From: JBAXLO01 sp037134755
Lineage (GTDB): Bacteria > Bacteroidota > Bacteroidia > Bacteroidales > JACABE01
Assembly: GCA_037134755.1 (NCBI GenBank)
Contig: JBAXLO010000059.1
Span: forward strand, 1 to 22,534
Reading direction: 5' to 3'
DNA length: 22,534 nucleotides
Positions 8,338 through 16,061 of the stretch are shown here, one piece after another. A program made the position numbers and the translations under genes. Under the pieces are notes generated by a model that did not search any database, had not been told where the DNA came from, and worked only from the letters and a program-made list of their open reading frames with translations. The number at the start of each line of letters is the position of its first letter. Position 1 is the stretch's first letter.

Positions 8338-9000
8338 ATGACTGAAAGATTTTATTATTCTAAAAATATTTTCTTGCGATATACCAGAAAATCACACAAG
8401 AGAGTGGTTGATATTTTACTGTTTTTTCTTTCGACTTTACATTCTGATGTACCGGATCCGACTCTTATATTTATTTATAACAGAACAAAAGTTGTTTACG
8501 ATAAGTTTAAAAACCTGATGTCGGACCTTCATATCCAGATAACTGTATTAAAAAATAGAACTGTTGCATATAAAAAACATTTAAGTGGATTGCGCCTTAA
8601 ACTTGAAGTGATACGTGCAAATGTTGTTGTTAATTATCCCAGTAAGAGCGTCGAATTCAAAGCTATCTTCCCTTTTGGATTGAAACCATTCTTCAAAGGA
8701 ACCTATTATCAGCGTTTGGAAGAATTAATATTCTTGAAAGACAGATTAGCATTATATGACAAAACAACATCAGTATGTCCCAAAGTACAAGCAATATACG
8801 ACGCTATGACAAAGACAAGAGATTTGCAAACTCAAGCAAAAGTTAGCATTAAAAATATAAAAGCTGAATTGGAAGTAACACGTGTAAAATTATCACAAAT
8901 ATTATTTGGAAACTGTGGATTACTAATGGATTTGCATCAGGATAGCCCTGAAAAAGTAAGGCATTATTTTCCACAAAAAATGATGAGAAAACAAAATTAA
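8338..9000 (+). CDS. Hypothetical helical protein, 220 aa
   Basis: I do not recognise this family. There is no signal peptide and no clear membrane helix; the short hydrophobic run VVDILLFFLSTL near 23-34 is probably buried. The rest is mainly long amphipathic helices rich in Lys, Leu and Val (about 45-100 and 125-195), suggesting a helical bundle or coiled coil. A more extended segment in the middle, near 100-120, contains FKAIFPFGLKPFFKG. The predicted pI is strongly basic. It stands alone after 900 bp of very AT-rich DNA and is convergent with the decarboxylase gene, with a 63-bp gap lacking an obvious hairpin. It could be a lineage-specific or acquired gene. That it is a gene is supported by its length and normal codon use in an otherwise AT-dense region. 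Confidence 0.65.
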   Translation: MTERFYYSKNIFLRYTRKSHKRVVDILLFFLSTLHSDVPDPTLIFIYNRTKVVYDKFKNLMSDLHIQITVLKNRTVAYKKHLSGLRLKLEVIRANVVVNYPSKSVEFKAIFPFGLKPFFKGTYYQRLEELIFLKDRLALYDKTTSVCPKVQAIYDAMTKTRDLQTQAKVSIKNIKAELEVTRVKLSQILFGNCGLLMDLHQDSPEKVRHYFPQKMMRKQN

Positions 9001-9063
9001 AATATCTATAAGAAATTAATAAGTAAAGATTCCTTAAAAATTCTGCTTAATATTTTTACAAAA

Positions 9064-10971
9064 CTAATCTTCTTCAGCAACAGCGCCACCTTTAAATAAT
9101 AAAGGCTTATACTTCAAGGATGGAGAAGGTATAAATGCTCCTAATCCCAGTTTATCCCACTTCTTATCAATACTTTCAATAGTGGCATCATCAACAACTA
9201 CTATATTTGGCCAGTCTCTGGTAAAGCCATCATATAGTTTAGTCTTGCGTGTGCCATCTACAAATAAACCATATTGTTTTTCATCCTCTTTATTATTGAT
9301 ATAAAAACAATCTCTTTCAGGATCTATATTATTAGCAGCCATCCATATTACATCTTTCTTATCATATAATGGAATATTGTCATCCATAAATAGAACAAAA
9401 GCAAAATTAGTAAGTAAACCCTCCCCTACTAACTCATTTGCAAGCTTACGGGTGTGATTCTTCCTGTCTTTTTTAATGGTGATAATAGCCAGAGGCAAAT
9501 TAACATCATTAAAATCCTTAACATCCTTAACTTCGGGAAACATTTCCTTAATTTTATTTATATCAATAAAAGAAGTTATAGTAGAATTATCAACATTAAA
9601 GCTCTCTTCCTTAGATTTGTTTGTGGCATCAATACCCAATTTACTGCCAAAGGCAAAACGCTTGCTCGAATGATCCAAAACATCTACAGGTCCTTTAGAA
9701 AAATACACATCTTCATTAGAATTAACATTCTTAATGATAGCTTTAAAGACATCATTATAGTTATGAATATCCACATCGCCATCCATAACAATAAGTACCT
9801 TGTTGAACATCATCTGACCCGCTCCCCACATGGCATTCATCACTTTATTAGCATGGCCGGGGTACTCCTTGTTAATCTTAACGATAACTATATTATGAAA
9901 AACACCCTCGGCAGGCATATCCATGTCAATAATTTCGGGCAACATCGCCATTCTTATTGGAGTAAGGAATATTCTTTCGGTAGCTTTGCCAATATAAGCA
10001 TCTTCTTGAGGAGGAATTCCAACAATGGTGGCAGGATACACTGCATCTTTGCGATGGGTAATGCATGTAATGTGAAAACGTGGGTAATTATCCTGTAATG
10101 AATAGTAACCTGTATGATCTCCGAATGGGCCTTCACAAATTAGTTCTTCATTAGGATCAACATAACCTTCTATAACGAAATCAGCATCATAAGGCACCTC
10201 TAAATCATTAGTAATACACTTTACAAGTTTTACTTTTTCCTTCCTAAGGAAACCTGCAAGCATATATTCATCAACATTATCGGGCAAAGGAGCTGTAGCA
10301 GAATAAGTATAAACAGGATCACCACCCAATACGACACTCACAGGCATACGCTGATTCAGTATTTTATATTCGTGATAATGTCTTGCAGAATTTTTATGTA
10401 AATGCCAGTGCATCCCAGTCATATTATCGGAAAACACTTGCATACGATACATTCCAACGTTGCGCATTCCAGTTATGGGATCTTTAGTATTCACAACGGG
10501 AAGCGTAATAAAAGGACCGCCATCATGAACCCAGCATTTCAACACAGGTATCATACTTAAATCAGGATTCATATTTATAACCTGCTGACATTCGCCCTTT
10601 CCTTTAATAACTTTTGGCATCCATGAAGCAATATTACTCAACATCGGAAGTACTTTTAGCTTATCGATAAAAGATTCTTTAGGTGATGCAAGTTGCTTAA
10701 AGATATCTTCCATTTGTTTCCCCGATTCGTCAAGATCATTAACACCCAAAGTAATACACATACGCTTATACGAACCCATTGCATTGATTAAAACAGGGAA
10801 ATCAGTACCGGTGTTTTCAAATAATAATGCCTTACCTCCCTTTTCTGACTTAGAAATACGATCGGTAACCTCAGCAATTTCCAATTCGGGCGAAACAAAT
10901 TCTTTGATGCGAATTAATTCTCCTTCTTTCTCGAGAGTTGCAATAAAGTGTTGTATGTTTTTAAAAGCCAT
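9064..10971 (-). CDS. UbiD-family decarboxylase (menaquinone-type, long form)
   Basis: This is a prenylated-FMN-dependent, non-oxidative decarboxylase of aromatic or unsaturated acids, acting in the cytoplasm. The UbiD signature is clear: RNVGMYRMQVF (170-180) followed by MHWHLHKNSARHYHE (187-201), which supply metal and prFMN ligands. The active-site segment CEGPFGDHTGYYS includes Glu280. At 635 residues it is longer than the roughly 490-residue E. coli UbiD, because of a C-terminal extension usual in Bacteroidota homologues. Those are commonly annotated as menaquinone biosynthesis decarboxylases. Bacteroidota use menaquinone, so a quinone role is plausible, but the substrate is inference. 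The cofactor-making partner UbiX is not in the window. The gene is divergent from tpx across 181 bp. Confidence 0.9.
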   Translation of the reverse strand: MAFKNIQHFIATLEKEGELIRIKEFVSPELEIAEVTDRISKSEKGGKALLFENTGTDFPVLINAMGSYKRMCITLGVNDLDESGKQMEDIFKQLASPKESFIDKLKVLPMLSNIASWMPKVIKGKGECQQVINMNPDLSMIPVLKCWVHDGGPFITLPVVNTKDPITGMRNVGMYRMQVFSDNMTGMHWHLHKNSARHYHEYKILNQRMPVSVVLGGDPVYTYSATAPLPDNVDEYMLAGFLRKEKVKLVKCITNDLEVPYDADFVIEGYVDPNEELICEGPFGDHTGYYSLQDNYPRFHITCITHRKDAVYPATIVGIPPQEDAYIGKATERIFLTPIRMAMLPEIIDMDMPAEGVFHNIVIVKINKEYPGHANKVMNAMWGAGQMMFNKVLIVMDGDVDIHNYNDVFKAIIKNVNSNEDVYFSKGPVDVLDHSSKRFAFGSKLGIDATNKSKEESFNVDNSTITSFIDINKIKEMFPEVKDVKDFNDVNLPLAIITIKKDRKNHTRKLANELVGEGLLTNFAFVLFMDDNIPLYDKKDVIWMAANNIDPERDCFYINNKEDEKQYGLFVDGTRKTKLYDGFTRDWPNIVVVDDATIESIDKKWDKLGLGAFIPSPSLKYKPLLFKGGAVAEED

Positions 10972-11152
10972 AGCTATGATTCTTATTTGTAATATTATTA
11001 ATTAGTAAGATTTCTGTAATATAAGAATTTAATCTGTCAATATTCTTACTTAACAAACCAAACTGCAATATTACTCATTTTATTTTAAACAAAAACTCTT
11101 GTTTTCTGTTTAACAAGTATTCAAAATGAATAATAACTTTTAAATTTATAGT

Positions 11153-11665
11153 ATGCAAAGAAATCCAGGTGTAACAACCTTTATGGGAAACCCTTTAACA
11201 TTATTGGGAAACATGGTGAAAGTAGGCGACAAAGCTTACGATTTTACAGTTTTAGGTGCCGACTTGCACCCAATTAAATTAAGTGACTACTCTGGTAAAG
11301 TAGTTATTATTTCTTCGGTACCATCTGTTGATACAGGCGTATGTGCAGCTCAAACCAGAAGATTTAATGTGGAAGCAGCTGGCTTAGGCGATGTTGTTAT
11401 CTTAACAATCTCTTGTGATTTACCTTTTGCTTTAGGTCGCTTTTGTGCTGCCGAAGGTATTGACAAAGTAATTACAGTATCTGATCATAAAGATACTGAC
11501 TTTGGTCTGAATTATGGTTTCTTATTAGAAGAATTACGTTTGTTGAATCGCGGTATTGTTATCGTTGATAAAGCCGGAATGGTTCAATATGTAGAATACG
11601 TAAAAGAAAATACAGACCATCCAGACTATGATGCAGCTTTGATTGCAGCTAAAAAACTAATGTAG
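11153..11665 (+). CDS. tpx: Thiol peroxidase, atypical 2-Cys peroxiredoxin (Tpx)
   Basis: Tpx reduces hydrogen peroxide and alkyl hydroperoxides using thioredoxin. The 170 residues match the family length. The peroxidatic site is PSVDTGVCAAQTRRFN with Cys64, and the resolving residue is Cys98 in SCDLPFALGRFC. The 34-residue spacing equals that of Cys61 and Cys95 in E. coli Tpx. The N-terminal TFMGNPLTLLGN hairpin is also typical. The ATG at 11153 gives the family N-terminus. The upstream TAACTTTT (11134-11141) is one mismatch from the -7 element. The gene ends in a strong terminator, so it is probably monocistronic. The window also encodes a superoxide dismutase, but not next to it. Confidence 0.96.
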   Translation: MQRNPGVTTFMGNPLTLLGNMVKVGDKAYDFTVLGADLHPIKLSDYSGKVVIISSVPSVDTGVCAAQTRRFNVEAAGLGDVVILTISCDLPFALGRFCAAEGIDKVITVSDHKDTDFGLNYGFLLEELRLLNRGIVIVDKAGMVQYVEYVKENTDHPDYDAALIAAKKLM

Positions 11666-11692
11666 GATTTTTCTCACAATTTATTTAAGGGA

Positions 11693-11730
11693 GGGGTTAT
11701 CTTTTTTAATAAAGGTAACCCCTTTTGTTT
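11693..11730 (+). terminator. Intrinsic terminator of tpx
   Basis: GGGGTTATCTTT pairs with AAAGGTAACCCC (11693-11704 with 11711-11722, 12 bp including one G-T pair) around a 6-nt loop. TTTTGTTT follows. It starts 27 nt after the tpx stop codon. Confidence 0.88.
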
Positions 11731-11811
11731 ATATATTTTAACTTTTTATTTTTGTTAAGAACTTTGTTAATACTTTTATCATTATTACTAGAAAAGGAAT
11801 AAAAAAACATG

Positions 11812-11819
11812 TAATTTTG
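11812..11819 (+). promoter_or_regulatory. Bacteroidota -7 promoter element for the beta-barrel gene
   Basis: TAATTTTG is an exact TAnnTTTG match 44 nt before the ATG at 11864 and 82 nt after the tpx terminator tail. The surrounding DNA is AT-rich, so chance matches are possible. Confidence 0.5.
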
Positions 11820-11863
11820 TTATCTTAATAAGAATTAAAAACAATTTGTTTTATACAAAAATA

Positions 11864-12595
11864 ATGAGAAAATATACTCTGTTTATAGTAATCATATTTA
11901 TTTTTAGTTTTACTAATTTAAAAAGCCAAAGTTTAAATACAATTAACTTTTTAGACAAATGGTCGATTACCGCAAGCTCAGGAGCAACAATGGAGTGGGG
12001 TGATGCCGAAGCCAACTGGTTTGGATATCTTAAAGCTAAACCTGCGTTCGCATTAGTACTTACAAAAGAAATGAACCAAACTTTTGAAATAAGATCCCAA
12101 GCATTATATGCAACTTTAAGAGGCTACCAACCCGACCGAAACAGAGATTTTACAGCTAATATATTTGAATGGAATATTACAGGGACTGTTGATTTTACTA
12201 AACTCTCTTTTGGTATTGACCCTTGTAGAAAGTTAATGGTTCATGGGATTATTGGAATTGGGTTGTTAAATTATAGTACCATATTAAAAACAATTAGTTC
12301 TGATAGCATTGTGTCAACTATTGGATATGATAATAATGGGAATAAAACCGGGTTTAAAACCGAACCTGTCCTTAATACCGGTATTAACATTAAATATAAA
12401 ATCTCAAGACAAATAGATTTAGTACTGGAAAATACTTGGACTATAACAGGAACCGATTATCTTGATGGTCATAAGGGAGGATTTCAGTATGACATATATT
12501 CTTACACATCCATAGGTATTTCCTATAGCTTTAACTTTAGGAAATTCGGGAAAGCCTTCAATGATTGTGGCGGAGGCGGTGTTACAACAAACTAA
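11864..12595 (+). CDS. Putative outer-membrane beta-barrel protein
   Basis: The 243-residue product has a signal peptide of about 22 residues (hydrophobic core TLFIVIIFIFSF, end LKSQS). It then has repeated short amphipathic strands with alternating aromatic and polar residues, and the last one (YTSIGISYSFNFRKF) resembles a terminal barrel strand. This pattern fits a small porin-like or OmpA/DUF6089-like barrel, but I cannot assign a named family. A short Gly-rich tail with CGGGG follows the last strand. The ATG at 11864 is preferred over the in-frame TTG at 11846 because it puts the basic MRK directly before the hydrophobic core. The gene has its own promoter match, and its stop codon overlaps the end of the convergent phoH gene by 4 bp. 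Confidence 0.7.
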   Translation: MRKYTLFIVIIFIFSFTNLKSQSLNTINFLDKWSITASSGATMEWGDAEANWFGYLKAKPAFALVLTKEMNQTFEIRSQALYATLRGYQPDRNRDFTANIFEWNITGTVDFTKLSFGIDPCRKLMVHGIIGIGLLNYSTILKTISSDSIVSTIGYDNNGNKTGFKTEPVLNTGINIKYKISRQIDLVLENTWTITGTDYLDGHKGGFQYDIYSYTSIGISYSFNFRKFGKAFNDCGGGGVTTN

Positions 12596-13926
12596 AGTAG
12601 ATCATTTGCAAGATTAGCAAGCTCTGAACGTTCTCCTTTTTCCAATCTTATATGTGCATAAATCGGGTGATGCTTTATCTTATCAATTAAATAAGACAAG
12701 CCATTACTTTGCGAATCCAGATACGGAGTATCTATCTGATAAATATCTCCCGTAAGGATAATTTTTGTATTCTCACCTGCCCTCGAAATAATAGTTTTAA
12801 CTTCATGAGGAGTTAGATTCTGAGCTTCGTCAACGATGAAACAAATGTCAGATAAACTTCTACCGCGAATGTATGCCAAAGGCTGAATAACAAGTTTCTC
12901 CTTTTCCAAGTCTTCGGTAATCGTTTTATATTCTTTATCCTTTTCGCTAAATTGATTTTTAATATATTTTAAATTATCAAACAAAGGCTCCATATAAGGA
13001 TTCAACTTAGATTTTATATCACCGGGAAGGTAACCAATATCTTTATTACCAAGAGGAACTATCGGGCGCGCAAGATATACTTGCTTGAATTGACGCTTTT
13101 GTTCAAGAGCTCCTGCCAAAGCTAAAAGAGTTTTGCCTGTTCCGGCAACACCTTGCATAGTAACCAGTTTAACATTTGGATTCATGATGGCATGCAAAGC
13201 AAAAACCTGTTCGGCATTTCTGGGAACGATACGATAAGCCGAACGTTTCTCTAATCTTTCTATCTTTGTTGACATCGGATTATAATATGAAAGAATAGAA
13301 TTTTTAGAATTCTTTAAAATATAATAATGATTAGGAATAGGTTGAAAAATATCAACCTCCGAAGGATCGCATTCTCCCTTTTCATAAATGTTATCTATCT
13401 GATCTTTGGTAAGTCCATCAACTAATGTTTTGCCTGTATAAAGCGTTTCAACATCTTTAATTTTCCCTGTTTGGAAATCTTCGGCATGCATGTTTAAAGC
13501 TTTTGCTTTTAAGCGAAGATTAATATCTTTAGAAACTAAAATAACATTGCGATCGGGATAATACTGAGTTAAAGACAGTGCCGCATTCAGTATTCGGTGG
13601 TCAGGTTTATTTTCGCCATATATAATTTGCGCATCCACCTCACTGTGCTCATCCATCACCACTTTAAACATCCCACCGTTAGGATGGTCAAGTTCAATCC
13701 AGTTCTGTAAAGTATGAGTTTCGGACATTTTATCCAGAATTCTGATGAATTCTCTTGCTTCGAAATTAAGTGTATCGTTGCCTTTCTTAAAATTATCAAG
13801 TTCTTCAAGAACGGTTATTGGAATACATACATCATTGTCTTCGAAGCTATGTATTGCATTATGATTGTATAGAATAACTGAAGTATCAAGTACAAATATC
13901 TTCTTTTGTTTTGATTTTTTAGCCAT
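12592..13926 (-). CDS. PIN-PhoH fusion protein (PhoH2-like ATPase/ribonuclease)
   Basis: The 444-residue product joins an N-terminal PIN nuclease domain (about 9-150) to a C-terminal PhoH ATPase (about 235-444). PIN acidic residues are visible at Asp14 (VLDTS), Glu41, Asp109 and Asp134 (VSKD). The ATPase has Walker A GVAGTGKT (259-266), Walker B CFIVDEAQN (362-370) and the sensor LTGDIYQID (391-399). Characterised PIN-PhoH proteins unwind and cleave RNA, so a role in RNA metabolism is likely. Its ATG lies 50 nt after the asd stop codon with no hairpin or promoter match between them, so co-transcription with asd is likely. It overlaps the convergent barrel gene by 4 bp, leaving no room for a terminator between the two. 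Confidence 0.93.
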   Translation of the reverse strand: MAKKSKQKKIFVLDTSVILYNHNAIHSFEDNDVCIPITVLEELDNFKKGNDTLNFEAREFIRILDKMSETHTLQNWIELDHPNGGMFKVVMDEHSEVDAQIIYGENKPDHRILNAALSLTQYYPDRNVILVSKDINLRLKAKALNMHAEDFQTGKIKDVETLYTGKTLVDGLTKDQIDNIYEKGECDPSEVDIFQPIPNHYYILKNSKNSILSYYNPMSTKIERLEKRSAYRIVPRNAEQVFALHAIMNPNVKLVTMQGVAGTGKTLLALAGALEQKRQFKQVYLARPIVPLGNKDIGYLPGDIKSKLNPYMEPLFDNLKYIKNQFSEKDKEYKTITEDLEKEKLVIQPLAYIRGRSLSDICFIVDEAQNLTPHEVKTIISRAGENTKIILTGDIYQIDTPYLDSQSNGLSYLIDKIKHHPIYAHIRLEKGERSELANLANDLL

Positions 13927-13976
13927 AACTTAATTTTTTAATCTTTAATTATAACAATTTTTATTTTGATAAGGTT

Positions 13977-14972
13977 TTAATCTTTTACATATTTCTTTTC
14001 AATTAAATATTCAGCAATTTGAACAGCATTAGTAGCAGCTCCTTTTCGCAGATTGTCCGCAACTATCCATAGGTTCAATGCGTTTGGAATTGTATTATCC
14101 ACTCTTATCCGGCCAACGAAAACTTCATCTTTACCTTCTGCATATTTTGGCATTGGATAAATATTATTTTTAACATCATCCTGCACAATAACGCCCTTCG
14201 TTTTGCTTAATAGATTCCTTATATCTTCTATCATAAAAGGATTATAAAACTCAACATTAGCAGCTATAGAATGGCCACCCGTAACTGGAACTCTTACAAC
14301 GGTTGCAGATACTTTTATGTCATCATCACACAAAATCTTTCGCGTTTCATCCACCAGCTTCTGCTCTTCCGAAGTATAGCCATCATCCTGAAAGCTACCG
14401 CCATGAGGGAAAAGATTTTTATGTATCTGATAAGGATAAGCCATCTCGGTTTCTATTCCTTTACGTTCGTTTTCTAATTGCTTAACAGCAAGAATCCCAG
14501 TGCCTGTAACCGATTGATAAGTTGACACCACTAATCTTTTTATCTTATACTTTAAATGAAGTTGAGATAAAGCAAGCACCAACTGAATAGTAGAGCAATT
14601 TGGGTTAGCAATTATATGATCTTCAGCCTTAAGTACGGATGCATTTATCTCAGGAACCACCAAAGGGACGTTGGGATACATGCGCCATGCAGAGGAATTG
14701 TCGATAACGTAAGTGCCCAAAGCCGCAAACTGTGGAGCATACTCAAGCGAAGGTCCCGAACCTGCTGAGAAGATAGCAATATCAGGCTTTTGCGCTAAGG
14801 CTTCTTTTATTGAGATAATATTATATTTCTTATTAAAGAATTTAATTTGCTTATTAACTGATCTTTCGGAAGCAACCGGCAATAAAGTAATATCTGAGAA
14901 ATTTCTTTCTTCCAGAACCTTCAACATTACGCTACCAACCAATCCTGTAGCTCCAACTATTGCTATTTTCAT
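13977..14972 (-). CDS. asd: Aspartate-semialdehyde dehydrogenase
   Basis: This enzyme reduces aspartyl-beta-phosphate to aspartate semialdehyde with NADPH, the branch point to lysine, diaminopimelate, threonine and methionine. The 331 residues are a typical length. The Rossmann motif is GATGLVG (7-13), the catalytic Cys126 sits in NPNCSTIQ, and the acid/base residue is His234 in TGGHS, with substrate-binding Arg227 just before it. A TAATTTTG promoter (15003-15010, minus strand) lies 30 nt upstream. The gene is the first of an asd-phoH pair and diverges from the 41-bp repeat array. Confidence 0.96.
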   Translation of the reverse strand: MKIAIVGATGLVGSVMLKVLEERNFSDITLLPVASERSVNKQIKFFNKKYNIISIKEALAQKPDIAIFSAGSGPSLEYAPQFAALGTYVIDNSSAWRMYPNVPLVVPEINASVLKAEDHIIANPNCSTIQLVLALSQLHLKYKIKRLVVSTYQSVTGTGILAVKQLENERKGIETEMAYPYQIHKNLFPHGGSFQDDGYTSEEQKLVDETRKILCDDDIKVSATVVRVPVTGGHSIAANVEFYNPFMIEDIRNLLSKTKGVIVQDDVKNNIYPMPKYAEGKDEVFVGRIRVDNTIPNALNLWIVADNLRKGAATNAVQIAEYLIEKKYVKD

Positions 14973-15002
14973 TTAGTTTGTGTTTTAAACTTTTTTGTTT
15001 TG

Positions 15003-15010
15003 CAAAATTA
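15003..15010 (-). promoter_or_regulatory. Bacteroidota -7 promoter element for asd-phoH
   Basis: The minus strand reads TAATTTTG followed by CA, an exact TAnnTTTG match 30 nt before the asd ATG. It is the nearest good promoter match between asd and the start of the repeat array at 15122. Confidence 0.6.
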
Positions 15011-15121
15011 CAATATTAAAACGAATATTATAGATATATGAAAAAAGCTTTTGCTAAATAATGTTATTTTCATATTCATACCTTCTTCAAAAAAAAATAG
15101 ACTGATTTTAATAAAAAAGAA

Positions 15122-15900
15122 GCTGCTAAAAGTATAGATACATCCGAAATTTAACTTTTAGAGGTTTCCAAACTTTCAGTTTATCCAGATTTCATCTTTT
15201 GGACGTACTGAAACTTTTTGTGTGAAAAAAGTAAAAAAATTACTCCCACAAAAACTTTTTGTGTGTCCCCCGCAAATGATTTCCTCGTACAAAAAGTTTC
15301 AGTGCCTCCCCCGCAAATGATTTCCTTGTACTGAAAGTTTCAAAACGAGAAAAAAATGAAAAAGGGACACACAAAAAGTTTTAGTTGCACTTATTTTTGT
15401 TTTTCGAGCATGTTTTTAATAAATGTACGTCAAGAATGATTTTATAGACACTACAAAAACTTTGGATATATCCGAATTTTAACTTTTAGATGTATCCAAA
15501 CTTTCAGTTTATCCCGATTTCATCTTTTGGACGTCCCCAAACTTAGGGCGGCTTCCTTTTTCATAATTCCTTCGTGCCTTAACTTAGGATGGCAGTAAAC
15601 TGAAAAAATAACTCGTATCCTAACTTAGGATGGCAATAAAGTAAACAAATCTTTCGTGCCTCAACTTAGGATGGAAGAAAAGTAAACGATTCCTTCGTGC
15701 CCTAACTTAGGATGGAAGAAAAGTAAACAGTTTCCTCGTGCCCTAACTTAGGATTGCCCAAATTTTTGAAAAACCTACCCGCCCCAAGTTAGGATTGCAC
15801 TTATTTTTGTTTTTTGAGCTGTTTTTTAATAAAAACATGTCAAAATATAATTTGCATATACTACTCAAACTGCACATTACACCAATTTGATTAATTTATG
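15122..15900. repeat. 41-bp tandem array with higher-order structure, about 19 units
   Basis: Units start exactly every 41 bp from 15122 to 15860 with no phase slip. Starts are 15122, 15163, 15204, 15245, 15286, 15327, 15368, 15409, 15450, 15491, 15532, 15573, 15614, 15655, 15696, 15737, 15778, 15819 and 15860. The most constant part is the unit centre (AAACTT or AAGTT at positions 8-13), often preceded by CGTRCC. Two unit types recur in order: units 1-2 match units 9-10 (33/41 and 38/41), and units 7-8 match units 17-18 (31/41 and about 25/41). Between them lie four units with AAACTTTTTGTG or AAAGTTTCAGTG centres in the first block and six with AACTTAGGATGG centres in the second. The last unit is decayed. 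The period is not a multiple of 3, so no long frame is maintained. The array lies between divergent genes. Confidence 0.92.
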
Positions 15901-16028
15901 GATAAAATTCATCTATTTATGAAGAAAATCTGTATTTGCCTTAAATCTGGAAGAAATGTGCTAAAAATTGTAATTTAACTTGCTTTATTAAAAATAAAAC
16001 TCACAAATATTAAAATAAAAAACAAAAC

Positions 16029-16056
16029 GTAATTCATAATTCGTAATTCGTAATTA
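16029..16056. repeat. Four tandem 7-bp repeats before a promoter
   Basis: The units are GTAATTC, ATAATTC, GTAATTC and GTAATTA, directly abutting and ending 5 bp before the candidate -7 element. A change in copy number would alter spacing upstream of that element. Confidence 0.75.
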
Positions 16057-16061
16057 AATAG

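Noticed and set aside
9454..10098. 214-codon reading frame on the plus strand inside the decarboxylase gene
   Set aside because: It lies wholly antisense to a clear UbiD-family gene, has no promoter match and its translation has no recognisable domain.
11098..11117. CTTGTT/AACAAG dyad upstream of tpx as a redox-regulator site
   Set aside because: A 6-bp arm match in AT-rich DNA is weak, and I cannot tie it to a known operator consensus.
14713..14976. 87-codon reading frame on the plus strand opposite asd
   Set aside because: It is fully antisense to the conserved N-terminal Rossmann domain of asd and has no independent support.
15122..15900. CRISPR array
   Set aside because: There are no constant repeats separated by unique spacers. 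The parts between the conserved centres resemble neighbouring units, and there are no cas genes in the window.
15122..15900. Integron attC cassettes or a protein-coding repeat gene
   Set aside because: There is no integrase gene and there are no cassette genes between the hairpins. The 41-bp period shifts frame every unit, and stop codons occur in all frames I followed.
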